64,000 nucleotides of DNA from Leptospira hartskeerlii (lineage in GTDB: Bacteria > Spirochaetota > Leptospiria > Leptospirales > Leptospiraceae), in contig NZ_NPDL01000011.1 in the NCBI RefSeq assembly GCF_002811475.1, positions 70,314-134,313 of the forward strand, in the 5' to 3' direction. Each line of letters begins with the position of its first letter. Positions within the stretch are counted from its first letter, which is position 1. Below the pieces are notes generated by a model, which was not told where the DNA came from, searched no databases, and saw nothing but the letters and a program-made list of their open reading frames with translations. Below, piece after piece: positions 35,983 through 44,909 of this stretch. Position numbers and translations under genes: made by a program.

Positions 35983-36915
35983 TTAAATTAAAGAAGCGAA
36001 AACCCTGATCGTATTAAAATGGATACGGACAGTGTCATGGAAATTTCTTGCGTAACCGCCTGCTGGCATAACCACCACAGGGATTTCCAAAGAATCCGCA
36101 AAAGTTTTTACCATTTTATCTCTTGCCTTCAAACCGTCGAAAGTAAGCTTCAGATCCCCCAAAGAATCGTCCTCGAAAGGATCCGCACCCGCAAAATAAT
36201 AGATCAGATCCGGTTTGAATTCTCTTTGGATCTTCTCCAAACCTTCTTGCAAACGAGTAAGATAAGCTTTATCACCTGTCCCTTTATCCAAAGGTATATC
36301 CAGATTGGACTCCTCTTTTTTAGGATATAAATCTTCTTGGTGCATGGAAAAAGTCCAAACCGAACGATCTCCATGGAAAATTCTAGCGTTCCCGTTTCCT
36401 TGATGAAGATCCAAATCTATAAATAAAACCTTTCTTTCCGGATGTTTTTGCAGATAAAGTTTTGCGGCGATTGCAGCATCGTTCAGATAGCAAAATCCTT
36501 CTGCGCGATCCGGCATACTATGATGGAAACCTCCACCGATATGATACACGTATTTATAATTTTCGGTCATCTCCGTCGCGAGAATGGTCCCACCCACTCC
36601 TAAACAAAAACTTCTGACCATGGTTTGGTTGAGGGGAAGTTCCGAATACATGGTCCTGTCCGTATATCTCAAATTCATAAAATCGGAAATAAACTCGGGA
36701 GTATGGACTAGGCTTAATTCTTCGGCTCCGACAGGTGCAGGCTGAAGGGCAGGCAAAGAAGAAAGTTTCGGATCTTCCTTGACTTGATTGTATATCATTG
36801 CGTATTTACGTGCGGGGAATACGTGGGGACCCAGGTCCATATTGTATTCCGGATGATAAACTAAAGCGAGCCGTTCTAACAGTTGGCGCAATTGGGTGTG
36901 CCTTTTTTTTCCCAA
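35983..36915 (-). CDS. Histone-deacetylase-family (AcuC/acetylpolyamine-type) amidohydrolase
   Basis: A zinc-dependent deacetylase fold with every catalytic landmark: G-G-G-F-H-H-S-M-P (twin His), D-L-D-L-H-Q-G-N-G (two metal ligands) and A-G-A-D-P-F-E-D-D (third ligand). Bacterial members remove acetyl groups from protein lysines, such as acetyl-CoA synthetase, or from polyamines. The start is placed at TTG 36915 with GGAAGGG five bases upstream. The longest frame begins at ATG 36990, only 2 bp from the divergent pyk ATG, which would leave no room for promoters. It leads the operon with the unknown gene and the receiver-PP2C gene. Confidence 0.9.
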   Translation of the reverse strand: MGKKRHTQLRQLLERLALVYHPEYNMDLGPHVFPARKYAMIYNQVKEDPKLSSLPALQPAPVGAEELSLVHTPEFISDFMNLRYTDRTMYSELPLNQTMVRSFCLGVGGTILATEMTENYKYVYHIGGGFHHSMPDRAEGFCYLNDAAIAAKLYLQKHPERKVLFIDLDLHQGNGNARIFHGDRSVWTFSMHQEDLYPKKEESNLDIPLDKGTGDKAYLTRLQEGLEKIQREFKPDLIYYFAGADPFEDDSLGDLKLTFDGLKARDKMVKTFADSLEIPVVVMPAGGYARNFHDTVRIHFNTIRVFASLI

Positions 36916-36992
36916 GCTTACCCTTCCGTTTCGCCCCGTAAAGAACGAAATAGCATTCTTAAATACGTCCAAATTTTCGGAGGTTCCCATTC

Positions 36993-38417
36993 ATGTTTAG
37001 CCCGGAAAAAAAAACCAAAATGGTCTGCACCATCGGTCCTTCTTCCTCAGATGAAAATATTATCACCGCACTTCTCCGAGCCGGAATGGACATCGCGAGA
37101 ATGAATTTCTCTCACGGCACTCACGAAGTTCACAAAAAAGTTTTTGAAACTTTACGAAAATGCGAATCCGAGTCCGGCGTTCCTCTCGGCATCATGGCGG
37201 ATCTGCAGGGACCAAAAATCAGAACCGGAAAACTCCGGGTTCCCCAAGTCGAATTAGAAAAGGGAAACAAGATCAGACTTTTACCCGACGCGGAATATTT
37301 AGGGGACTCCGAGGCGGTCGGCACTACCTACCCTGCCATGATAGAAGATCTTCGTTCGGGAGACAAACTTTTAGTAGATGACGGTAAACTCGTACTAGAA
37401 GTCGAATCCAAATCAAGCAAAGAAGCCGTTTTAAAAGTTATAATAGGAGGAATTCTAAAAAGCAACAAAGGAATTAATTTACCGGGAACTCCTATCTCCG
37501 CGCCCGCACTTTCCGAAAAAGATCTACTAGATCTGAAGTTTGCACTAAATTTAGGAGTAGATTACGTCGCATTAAGTTTTGTAAGACGCGCCTCGGACTT
37601 AGAACTTGCCCGCGAAATGATGAGAGGGACCCAAACCGGACTCATAGCCAAAATAGAGAGGCCGGAAGCAATCCGTAATATAGACGAAATTTTAGAAGCC
37701 GCAGACGGGATCATGATCGCAAGAGGAGACCTGGGAGTAGAAGTGGAAACAGAAAGAGTTCCGGTCTTACAAAAAGAACTCATCTATAAAGCAAACAGAG
37801 CAGGTAAACCTGTAATCACAGCCACTCAAATGTTGGAATCCATGGTGGACAATCCGAGACCAACCAGAGCGGAAGCGAGCGATGTTGCAAATGCAGTCAT
37901 GGACGGAACAGACGCAGTCATGTTGTCCGGCGAATCAGCGAGCGGAAAATATCCTGTGGAATCCGCAGAGATGATGGCAAAGATCCTAAGAGAAACTGAA
38001 AACTTAGATCGTATTTATGAAATTCATTGGAACTTAAAAAAATCCGAATTAGAAATAGAAAGAGCAGCACTCGGTTCCGCCGCAAGAGAGATCGCACATA
38101 GTATCAATGCAAAAGCAATCGTGAATTTTACAAGAAGTGGATATTCTGCTTTGATCACTTCGGAAATGAGACCTAAGGTCCCTATCCTCTCTTTTACTCC
38201 TTACTTGGCCACCGCAAGAAAGATGAAATTATATCGTGGTGTCCAACCTTACGTTATGCCATTTATGGAAACCTTTTTTGATATGATCCGCTATATGGAA
38301 ACAAAACTTCCGGAAGATGGAATGTTAACGCCGGGAGATATAGTAGTCATTCTTTCCGGCGCACCGGGCGGAGAAGCGAAATCCGTGGACTTTTTACAAA
38401 TTTATAAAATACGATAG
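36993..38417 (+). CDS. pyk: Pyruvate kinase
   Basis: 474 residues of normal length. It carries M-N-F-S-H-G early, the barrel motif I-A-K-I-E-R-P-E-A with the catalytic Lys and a metal-binding Glu, and a D-G-I-M-I-A-R-G-D-L-G-V-E strand, then a C-terminal allosteric domain. It makes pyruvate and ATP from phosphoenolpyruvate. A strong GGAGG lies nine bases before the ATG. The 77-bp divergent gap to the deacetylase probably holds promoters for both. Confidence 0.97.
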   Translation: MFSPEKKTKMVCTIGPSSSDENIITALLRAGMDIARMNFSHGTHEVHKKVFETLRKCESESGVPLGIMADLQGPKIRTGKLRVPQVELEKGNKIRLLPDAEYLGDSEAVGTTYPAMIEDLRSGDKLLVDDGKLVLEVESKSSKEAVLKVIIGGILKSNKGINLPGTPISAPALSEKDLLDLKFALNLGVDYVALSFVRRASDLELAREMMRGTQTGLIAKIERPEAIRNIDEILEAADGIMIARGDLGVEVETERVPVLQKELIYKANRAGKPVITATQMLESMVDNPRPTRAEASDVANAVMDGTDAVMLSGESASGKYPVESAEMMAKILRETENLDRIYEIHWNLKKSELEIERAALGSAAREIAHSINAKAIVNFTRSGYSALITSEMRPKVPILSFTPYLATARKMKLYRGVQPYVMPFMETFFDMIRYMETKLPEDGMLTPGDIVVILSGAPGGEAKSVDFLQIYKIR

Positions 38418-38427
38418 AGGGACGATC

Positions 38428-38829
38428 ATGATCAAATATATTCTAAGCTGGTTCCTTCTTCTTTTAGCTGCACTATTAAACGCTGCAATCCGAGAATTAG
38501 CCTATAAAGATTTTTTCGAAGAACATCTCTCTCACCAGATCTCCGTTTTTACAGGGCTCTTTCTTATCTCCATACCGATATTGTATATTTCCAGAAAATG
38601 GCCCTTTAAAGACAGAGTTCAAGCTTTCGTCGTCGGACTTATCTGGTGTTTTATGACGGATCTTTTCGAATTCTTAATGTTTTTTCGAGTTTCTGAAAAT
38701 CCATATAAGGCTTTTCTAAAGGTCCATAATATTTTCGCAGGGGAATATTGGATCTTGATCCTAATTTGGCTCGTGATCTGTCCTATACTGTTTTACAGAT
38801 CCGATTCCAGATCGATCAAGATAAATTAA
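38428..38829 (+). CDS. Small unknown membrane protein
   Basis: 133 residues with four hydrophobic helices and a short basic tail. No family is recognised. An AGAGGGACG stretch precedes the ATG by a few bases, and it starts 10 bp after pyk, so it is cotranscribed with it. Its last codons overlap by 4 bases with the convergent MscS-type gene. Confidence 0.65.
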   Translation: MIKYILSWFLLLLAALLNAAIRELAYKDFFEEHLSHQISVFTGLFLISIPILYISRKWPFKDRVQAFVVGLIWCFMTDLFEFLMFFRVSENPYKAFLKVHNIFAGEYWILILIWLVICPILFYRSDSRSIKIN

Positions 38830-39695
38830 AGAATACGAATTCCAGCCTCTGCAAATTCTTTCAGGACTTCCCTGGATATCCTTGCCTTCTGGTTTCTTTT
38901 TTCTTTGATATGGGTCAGATAACGAAGGGAGAATAATACTCCTCCTTCTTCCACACCTATGTATACGATAGGTGTGGTCTTACCTAAACGGACCAGATAA
39001 TTTTTAGAAAGTTCTCTAACTGAATAATCGATCTTATGTTGGTCGATCACGGATCCATTCTTCAGGATACCGTTCAAAATTTTTTCTGCAGCTTCCCAGT
39101 CAGAACCATGGGGAATCTTGATCTTGAACTCATCCCAAACAAATCCTAATTTTTCCTTAACTACATATACTTTATGAAGAATGATCGTATGATTCGGAAG
39201 ATGCACCAAACGATTCGTGGATTGTTCCGACTTAGGATCTTGGCTTAACTCCATGAGAGTAAATCTGTTGATCCCAATATTGACTACATCACCTTTTACA
39301 CCTTCTATCTCGATTCGGTCCCCTACTTCGAAACCGTTGCTACCGTGTATAAGCAACCAGCCAACATAATTTAAAGTGATATCTTTTAAGGAGATTACTA
39401 TACCTGCTCCCGCAAGACCCATCACTGTAGGAAGATAAGACAGACCGGAAAAAATTACGGGTAGAAGGGATACTGCTCCCACAACTACAAATAGGATCCG
39501 AGTCACTCTTCTACGATTATACCTGACAGAATTATCCGCAGGAGGACTGATCCTATCAAAACTCAAAACGAAAGTTTTATAAACGATCACTAAGGTCAGG
39601 ATAAAATACACGACCAGAATGAACTCTTCCGTGATGGTTCTTTCCTTCGAGTTTAGAAGGGAAATCGGATTTAAGAGCCGAAGTATTTCTTCCAT
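38826..39695 (-). CDS. MscS-family mechanosensitive ion channel
   Basis: 289 residues. Three membrane helices lead into an A-G-A-G-I-V-I-S-L-K-D-pattern pore helix (Gly/Ala-rich TM3). The MscS beta domain follows with F-E-V-G-D-R-I-E-I-E-G and G-D-V-V-N-I-G-I-N-R. It is about the size of E. coli MscS (286). It should open under membrane tension and release solutes on osmotic downshock. It lies 48 bp downstream of aroB. Confidence 0.92.
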   Translation of the reverse strand: MEEILRLLNPISLLNSKERTITEEFILVVYFILTLVIVYKTFVLSFDRISPPADNSVRYNRRRVTRILFVVVGAVSLLPVIFSGLSYLPTVMGLAGAGIVISLKDITLNYVGWLLIHGSNGFEVGDRIEIEGVKGDVVNIGINRFTLMELSQDPKSEQSTNRLVHLPNHTIILHKVYVVKEKLGFVWDEFKIKIPHGSDWEAAEKILNGILKNGSVIDQHKIDYSVRELSKNYLVRLGKTTPIVYIGVEEGGVLFSLRYLTHIKEKRNQKARISREVLKEFAEAGIRIL

Positions 39696-39743
39696 GATAA
39701 GAGAACCAGGCTAAAGAAACTCTAAGCTAAGGCAAGGCGAATT

Positions 39744-40838
39744 CTAATCCATTTTCTTCTGCTTTCTAAAAGCGGAAGCTATCTCTTCTAACTCGATTGG
39801 AATGTCCCAAATCGGATTCCCGGGAGATTGAAGAAGAACAAACCGAACTGAGTTTCCCACGTTCTTCTTATCATGAAGAGTGTGTTTAGCTACCTGAGTA
39901 GACTTACTTTTATCATGATACGGAAGATCATATGATTTCAGGATTTTTTTCAAGTTCTCAATCCAAGAAACATCCAGTCCTTGCTTTTCAGTCGAAAGAA
40001 TGATCGCAGTCAAAAGTCCTATGGAAACCGCTTCTCCATGAGAATATCTTCTATAATTTGCGAGGGACTCTATCGCGTGAGCGGTGGTATGCCCCAGATT
40101 CAGGACTTTTCTCAAGCCTGTTTCTCTTTCGTCCTGGGAAACTATATTAGACTTATATAAAATAGAGCCTACGATCAATTCCAAAAGTTCCGGAGAAGTA
40201 TGGTCGTAGACGGATTTATCGTTCGAGCGGACCTTCTCCAGATATTCTCCTCCGGATAAAAGACCGTGTTTTACGATCTCGGCCATCCCGCATCTCCATT
40301 CTCTTTTAGGTAAAGTAGACAATGCTATTAGAGGTAGATATACAAACTCAGGCTGGTAGAAGGAGCCGATCATGTTTTTTCCAAGATCGGCGTTTACCGC
40401 TACTTTTCCACCTACGGAAGAATCTACGGAGGCAAGTAAGGTTGTAGGAATTTGTGCGAAACGTATTCCTCTTTGGAATGTGGAAGCGATAAATCCAGCA
40501 AAGTCACCTACTACTCCGCCGCCTAATGCAAGGATCAAACTTTTGCGGTCCGCTCCCAGTTCTATCAGTTTATTATAAACTTCTGCGGTGCGAAGAATGT
40601 GTTTATTCTTTTCTCCACCTTTGATATAAATTTCGTGATATGGAATTCCTAGATCGGAAAGTTCAGATTCGTAAAACTTGGAAAATAATCCCGAAAGTTT
40701 TCTTTCCGTAAGTATAAATATGGAAGATACAGGATAAAATCTTTTGATCGTTTCTCCAAGACCTCTAAAGTCGGAATGGATCTGTACTTTGTATTCTTTA
40801 GAAAAAGCTCTGATCTGTACTTCCCGGATAGGATTCAT
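39744..40838 (-). CDS. aroB: 3-dehydroquinate synthase
   Basis: 364 residues with G-G-G-V-V-G-D-F-A-G-F near the NAD site, P-T-T-L-L-A-S-V-D-S-S-V-G-G-K, the zinc ligand region with E-I-V-K-H-G, and L-N-L-G-H-T-T-A-H. It catalyses step two of the shikimate pathway. aroA, pheA and tyrA are in the same minus-strand run at 48.7-52.0 kb, but other aro genes are not in view. Its start overlaps the Nudix gene's stop by 4 bases. Confidence 0.97.
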   Translation of the reverse strand: MNPIREVQIRAFSKEYKVQIHSDFRGLGETIKRFYPVSSIFILTERKLSGLFSKFYESELSDLGIPYHEIYIKGGEKNKHILRTAEVYNKLIELGADRKSLILALGGGVVGDFAGFIASTFQRGIRFAQIPTTLLASVDSSVGGKVAVNADLGKNMIGSFYQPEFVYLPLIALSTLPKREWRCGMAEIVKHGLLSGGEYLEKVRSNDKSVYDHTSPELLELIVGSILYKSNIVSQDERETGLRKVLNLGHTTAHAIESLANYRRYSHGEAVSIGLLTAIILSTEKQGLDVSWIENLKKILKSYDLPYHDKSKSTQVAKHTLHDKKNVGNSVRFVLLQSPGNPIWDIPIELEEIASAFRKQKKMD

Positions 40839-41296
40839 TTATCATATACCCATTGGCTTCGTATAAAAGGAGCCGGTTTGTATTTTCCGGAAGAAAGAAA
40901 TGCCTTAATATCCGGTCTTATATCCATTTCTAAAACCGCACCCAAAGGAAAATAGCCGAATCCTGTGATTGCTTTTTCTTTCAGGTTCACTTCCGGGTCC
41001 TGTTTTTTGACGGTAGCCAAGAATACTAATTGGAGAAGATGACGATTTCCTTTCGGATCAATGGACTCGTTCAAAAATAAAAAATTTGCGCTGGTGATAT
41101 CGAGAGAAAGTTCCTCTTTCAGTTCTCTTCTCAGAGCGTCTTCTGCGCTCTCTCCGAATTCAATTCCGCCGCCCGGCAATAACCAATAATAGGCATCCTT
41201 CTTTTTTTGCTGCAAAAGAAGGATCTCTCCCTTACGATTTCGGATCAAAGCGGCCACTCTGACCCTTAAACCTTTCTTTTTAAAAAAGAATTCCAT
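40835..41296 (-). CDS. Nudix hydrolase
   Basis: About 153 residues with a complete Nudix box (G-x5-E-x7-R-E-x-x-E-E): G-G-I-E-F-G-E-S-A-E-D-A-L-R-R-E-L-K-E-E-L. It should cleave a nucleoside diphosphate linked to another moiety, using Mg2+ bound by the glutamates; the substrate is not predictable. The ATG at 41296 lies just after the rnc stop; a TTG at 41308 would overlap rnc and lacks a better ribosome binding site. It lies in a run with acpP, rnc and aroB. Confidence 0.9.
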   Translation of the reverse strand: MEFFFKKKGLRVRVAALIRNRKGEILLLQQKKKDAYYWLLPGGGIEFGESAEDALRRELKEELSLDITSANFLFLNESIDPKGNRHLLQLVFLATVKKQDPEVNLKEKAITGFGYFPLGAVLEMDIRPDIKAFLSSGKYKPAPFIRSQWVYDK

Positions 41297-41297
41297 A

Positions 41298-42035
41298 TTA
41301 GATTTCAATCTTTAAGGCCTTTAATAATTGTTTCGCGGCGTCTTGTTCCGCGAACTTTTTATTCTTTCCCTTACCTTCCGCAGAATGTTTACCCCGGATA
41401 GATACGCTAACGTAAAATGTTTTTTCGTGATCCGGCCCGACCTCTTTCAGTAATCTGTAAGAAGGTAGAAGTTTGAATTTTTTTTGGCAAATTTCCTGGA
41501 GGATGGACTTATAATCCGTAGCCTCTTTTACCTTATCGGAATTTTTAACGTAATCTATAAGATGTTCGAGTATAAACTTCTCTGCCGCTTCCATTCCCTG
41601 GTCTAAATAAACAGCACCGACCAAGGATTCGAATAGGTTGGCCCCTAATTTTTTTTGAGCGCTCCCCTGGCCTTCTCCTTTTCCTAATAAAACATAAGAG
41701 GCTAGACCCAACTTTTCACTGAGTCCGTTTAACATTGCGGTAGAAACCAAGGTGGCTTTTTTCCTGGAAAGTTCTCCTTCATTTGCAGAAGGATTTGTTC
41801 TGTATAAATATTTTGCGACCACGAGTCCTAAAACTGAATCCCCTAAGAACTCTAATCTTTCGTTGTCTTCTTTATACTGAGGATTTTCATTTCTGAAAGA
41901 ACTATGTATGAAAGCGATTTCTAAATAGGAAACTTTATTAAATTTTAAACCAAGTGCGGACGCAAGTAGAGAAGGATCCTTTCTATTTTTAGGATCAGTC
42001 TTGTTTTGATTTTGATTGTGCTTTTTTTTTATCAA
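41298..42035 (-). CDS. rnc: Ribonuclease III
   Basis: 245 residues. The RNase III signature N-E-R-L-E-F-L-G-D-S-V-L is present with its catalytic acidic residues, and a C-terminal double-stranded RNA binding domain ends K-F-A-E-Q-D-A-A-K-Q-L-L. It processes rRNA and structured mRNAs. Downstream position to acpP is a common bacterial arrangement. The frame begins at a TTG with a Lys/Asn-rich N-terminal extension; no better start is visible. Confidence 0.96.
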   Translation of the reverse strand: MIKKKHNQNQNKTDPKNRKDPSLLASALGLKFNKVSYLEIAFIHSSFRNENPQYKEDNERLEFLGDSVLGLVVAKYLYRTNPSANEGELSRKKATLVSTAMLNGLSEKLGLASYVLLGKGEGQGSAQKKLGANLFESLVGAVYLDQGMEAAEKFILEHLIDYVKNSDKVKEATDYKSILQEICQKKFKLLPSYRLLKEVGPDHEKTFYVSVSIRGKHSAEGKGKNKKFAEQDAAKQLLKALKIEI

Positions 42036-42067
42036 AGGATTTTGATAAAAGGGAAGGAAGAAAGACT

Positions 42068-42091
42068 TCCGAGTTCCCGTAAGAACCCGGA
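42068..42091 (-). terminator. Possible weak terminator between acpP and rnc
   Basis: A 9-bp stem with one G-U pair (minus strand TCCGGGTTC / GAACTCGGA) is followed by a pyrimidine-rich but interrupted tract (AGTCTTTCTTCC). It may attenuate read-through from acpP into rnc, letting the abundant ACP message be made in excess. Confidence 0.45.
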
Positions 42092-42102
42092 GGTCTAGTC
42101 AA

Positions 42103-42336
42103 TTAGGACTTTAGAGTGTCGATGAACTTAATTACGTCTCCGACGGTTTGGATCTTTTCAGCATCCTCATCGGAAATTTCAACGCCAAACTCTTCTTCAA
42201 GAGCCATAACGAGTTCAACTGTGTCAAGAGAGTCTGCACCAAGGTCATCAATGAAGTGTGCTTCAGGAGTCACTTCAGACTCATCCACTCCAAGTTGCTC
42301 AACGATAATAGACTTAATCTTTTCGAAATCTGCCAT
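42103..42336 (-). CDS. acpP: Acyl carrier protein
   Basis: 77 residues, acidic, four-helix ACP with the phosphopantetheine site Ser36 in [10 protein letters not shown]. The ATG at 42336 has GGAGGAA four bases upstream; an in-frame ATG seven codons earlier adds a basic stretch not seen in ACPs and is rejected. It carries growing acyl chains in fatty acid synthesis. It follows fabG by about 440 bp, with a terminator and a leader hairpin in between. Confidence 0.97.
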   Translation of the reverse strand: MADFEKIKSIIVEQLGVDESEVTPEAHFIDDLGADSLDTVELVMALEEEFGVEISDEDAEKIQTVGDVIKFIDTLKS

Positions 42337-42357
42337 TTGTTTCCTCCGTACCACCAA

Positions 42358-42715
42358 AGTGGTATGTAAGTTTTAGTTAGGTTTAGAATCGGGGATGAAT
42401 TCATCCACCGATTTTTAAACATTTTTTTCTCAAATGTTTTGGCAAGCGATAACGGATTGAAACCGGGAAAAAAACAGAATATTATATTCATAATTTTTTC
42501 AAAGAAGATGTTCTATAACTTACGTATTGGATCGACTCGGTTGGATCAAAAATTCCGGCTCCGCCCCGTATTCAAATAATCAAAAAGTCACATTTCTAAT
42601 ATTAGATCTTGAGACTGTTCTCGATCATTTGTTCGAACGCCGTTCGGATTTATAATTTTATGGAACATTACGAGAATCTTTCTAAGAAAGGATTTATTGG
42701 TTCTGCAAAAAAACA
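42358..42715. other. Long intergenic region between fabG and acpP
   Basis: About 360 bases without a gene that I can support on either strand. It contains the acpP leader with a strong hairpin at 42387-42413 and presumably the acpP promoter. A possible -35 TTGCCA around 42450 on the minus strand lacks a convincing -10. No small ORF with a ribosome binding site stands out. Confidence 0.5.
42387..42413 (-). promoter_or_regulatory. Leader hairpin upstream of acpP
   Basis: A perfect 14-bp palindrome GGATGAATTCATCC (42393-42406) is extended by AATCGG / CCGATT arms with one bulged A. It lies about 50 bases before the acpP ATG. On the minus strand no T-run follows, but on the + strand TTTTT follows, so it could also act as a terminator for antisense transcription. 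Confidence 0.5.
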
Positions 42716-42739
42716 AAAGCCCGGAAAATTCCGGGCTTT
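42716..42739 (-). terminator. Rho-independent terminator of fabG
   Basis: A perfect 11-bp stem (AAAGCCCGGAA / TTCCGGGCTTT) with a 2-base spacer at its centre, followed on the minus strand by TGTTTTTTT. It lies 33 bp after the fabG stop and ends the rpmF-plsX-fabG unit. Confidence 0.94.
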
Positions 42740-42772
42740 CTACCTTACCTATTCAGATTAAGATCCGAATAA

Positions 42773-43537
42773 TTAAGCTTGGACTCCTGGAAGGAATCCC
42801 CCACCGTTCACTTCGATCAATTGTCCTGTAATGAATGAGGAAAGATCGGAAGCTAGGAACGCGATTGTATTCGCGATATCATCCGGTTGTCCTGCTCTTT
42901 TCAAAGGGATCGCGGCCACCATCGCAGTACGGATCTTTTCAGGGATCGCGTCCGTCATTTCGGTAGCTATGAATCCTGGAGCGATCGCATTACAACGGAT
43001 CTTACGACCAGCCATCTCCAGAGCGGTTGCTTTAGTCAAACCGATCACACCTGCTTTAGAAGCGGAGTAGTTAGTTTGTCCGATATTCCCGTTCACTCCC
43101 GCGATGGAGGAAAGGTTGATAATCGATCCACCGTTCGGATTTTTTGCCATAAATTTAATAGCAGCTTGTGTACAATTAAAAGTTCCAGTCAGGTTTACTG
43201 CAATTACAGCGTCCCACTGTTCCTGTTTCATTCTGAGCATAAGAGTGTCTTTAGTGATACCAGCATTGTTCACTAGGATATCTATTGAGCCGAAATTATC
43301 CACAACAGCTTGGATACCTGCTTGAGCGGATTCCGCATTTGCTACGTTTACGGAAACTCCGATTGCTTTTACACCAGTAGCTTTTGCGATCTCGGCCGCA
43401 GTAGCTTTACTTGCCTCTTCATTTAAGTCGGCAATGACAACGTTTGCGCCTGCTTGCGCGAGTTTAAGAGCGGTTGCTTTACCGATTCCACGGGCAGCCC
43501 CGGTAATAATGGCGTTTTTGCCTTTCAAATCGATCAT
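42773..43537 (-). CDS. fabG: 3-oxoacyl-[acyl-carrier-protein] reductase
   Basis: 254 residues, classical SDR. It has T-G-A-A-R-G-I-G cofactor binding, N-N-A-G, catalytic S-S-I-A-G and the Y-S-A-S-K catalytic pair, and a C-terminal G-Q-L-I-E-V-N-G-G-G typical of FabG. It reduces beta-ketoacyl-ACP with NADPH. Position downstream of plsX and upstream of acpP supports the fatty acid role over other SDRs. Confidence 0.96.
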   Translation of the reverse strand: MIDLKGKNAIITGAARGIGKATALKLAQAGANVVIADLNEEASKATAAEIAKATGVKAIGVSVNVANAESAQAGIQAVVDNFGSIDILVNNAGITKDTLMLRMKQEQWDAVIAVNLTGTFNCTQAAIKFMAKNPNGGSIINLSSIAGVNGNIGQTNYSASKAGVIGLTKATALEMAGRKIRCNAIAPGFIATEMTDAIPEKIRTAMVAAIPLKRAGQPDDIANTIAFLASDLSSFITGQLIEVNGGGFLPGVQA

Positions 43538-43642
43538 TGGTTTTTTCCTTACCAGATAATGCGGTTAGCGTATTTTTCGAGCCTGGGGGGTCAAGTGATT
43601 CTGGGTGTAGCGTTCACCTTGGAGTAGGCGAAAGAGAGAATA

Positions 43643-44647
43643 TTAGAACTTTGCTTTCTCTATATCTTCTTTAATTCTTTGGTTCACGTCCCTTTCGGCA
43701 CATTCTACCACTACTCTGATCGCGTTTCGGACCGCATGTGCGTTAGAAGAACCGTGTCCGATCAAACAGGTTCCTTCTACGCCAAGAAGAAGTGCTCCGC
43801 CATACTCTGCGTAATCCAATCTTTTCTTGATCGCAGTGAATGTAGGTTTAAGAAGAAGTGCTCCTGTTTGCGCAAGGCTAGACTGAGCGATACTTTCTCT
43901 GAGTACGGCAAAAATGGATTTGGAGAGACCTTCTGTTGCTTTCAGGACAATGTTTCCTACGAAGCCGTCACAGACTACAACGTCGACATCCCTTCCTCCA
44001 CCGTAAAGATCTCGTCCTTCTACGTTTCCTACAAAGTCGATCGGTAACTTTTTAATATATTCGAATGCCTTTACTGTGACTGAGTTTCCCTTCTTATCTT
44101 CTTCTCCGTTGGATAAGATCCCAACCTTCGGTTTATGGATATTGAAGATAAGCCTGGAATAGATCTCTCCCATGATCGCGAATTGAGCCAAATACTCAGG
44201 CTTACAATCCACGTTTGCACCGGCATCTAAAAGAAGTGTAGGAGCTCCTTTCTCTCTTGGGATGGGAGCAGCAATAGGAGGTCTAAGAACTCCGGAAATT
44301 CTTCCTAGATATAATAACGCAGCCGCCATAGTAGCACCTGTATTTCCCGGAGAGAACATTCCAACGCAGGTTTTATCTGCGACTAGTTGAGCCGCCTGCA
44401 CAACGGAAGAATCTTCCATCGCACGCACTGCAATGGAAGGAGAATCGTTCATACCTATGATCTCACTGGCGTGAACAATCCTGATCTTGTTTGTATCGTA
44501 TTCGTATTTGAGGAGGGTCTCGCTGATATCTTCTTCTTTACCAACGAGTATGACGTTTCTGCCGTCTTGATTTACCGCGTTAACGGCACCTTCTACGATC
44601 CTGTCAGGACCGTAGTCGCCGCTCATTGCATCGACGGCGACCCACAT
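43643..44647 (-). CDS. plsX: Phosphate acyltransferase PlsX
   Basis: 334 residues starting [12 protein letters not shown], the PlsX hallmark. A later S-P-G-N-T-G-A segment and H-G-S-S-N-A-H-A-V near the end also fit. It converts acyl-ACP and phosphate to acyl phosphate, the first acyl donor for phospholipid synthesis. It starts 5 bp after rpmF, the common rpmF-plsX arrangement. Confidence 0.97.
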   Translation of the reverse strand: MWVAVDAMSGDYGPDRIVEGAVNAVNQDGRNVILVGKEEDISETLLKYEYDTNKIRIVHASEIIGMNDSPSIAVRAMEDSSVVQAAQLVADKTCVGMFSPGNTGATMAAALLYLGRISGVLRPPIAAPIPREKGAPTLLLDAGANVDCKPEYLAQFAIMGEIYSRLIFNIHKPKVGILSNGEEDKKGNSVTVKAFEYIKKLPIDFVGNVEGRDLYGGGRDVDVVVCDGFVGNIVLKATEGLSKSIFAVLRESIAQSSLAQTGALLLKPTFTAIKKRLDYAEYGGALLLGVEGTCLIGHGSSNAHAVRNAIRVVVECAERDVNQRIKEDIEKAKF

Positions 44648-44652
44648 ATTGA

Positions 44653-44853
44653 TTAGTTCTCTTCGCTAGTCTTCCTGACTTTCGGTTCCACCACTACACG
44701 GTCTTTGTAAAAACCGCAAACAGGGCAGATTCTATGTGGAGGTCTGAAGGAATTACAGTTCGGGCAAGGAACTAGATTCGGTTTGCCGATCGCATGATGG
44801 GCCCGTTTCATCCTCACTTTTGATTTAGATTTTCGTCTCTTAGGAACTGCCAT
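44653..44853 (-). CDS. rpmF: Ribosomal protein L32
   Basis: 66 residues. It begins [10 protein letters not shown] and carries two Cys pairs (C-P-N-C and C-P-V-C) for a zinc ribbon, the zinc-containing form of L32. Large-subunit protein. First gene of the rpmF-plsX-fabG unit, 56 bp after hisG. Confidence 0.97.
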   Translation of the reverse strand: MAVPKRRKSKSKVRMKRAHHAIGKPNLVPCPNCNSFRPPHRICPVCGFYKDRVVVEPKVRKTSEEN

Positions 44854-44909
44854 TGTTTTTCTCTATAGATAAGGTCGATTTACGACTATGTTTTTTTTAA
44901 AGCCGGAAT

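Noticed and set aside
42103..42376. ORFs opposite acpP on the + strand
   Set aside because: They mirror the acpP codons, lack ribosome binding sites and have low-complexity Ser-rich translations; acpP on the minus strand is certain.
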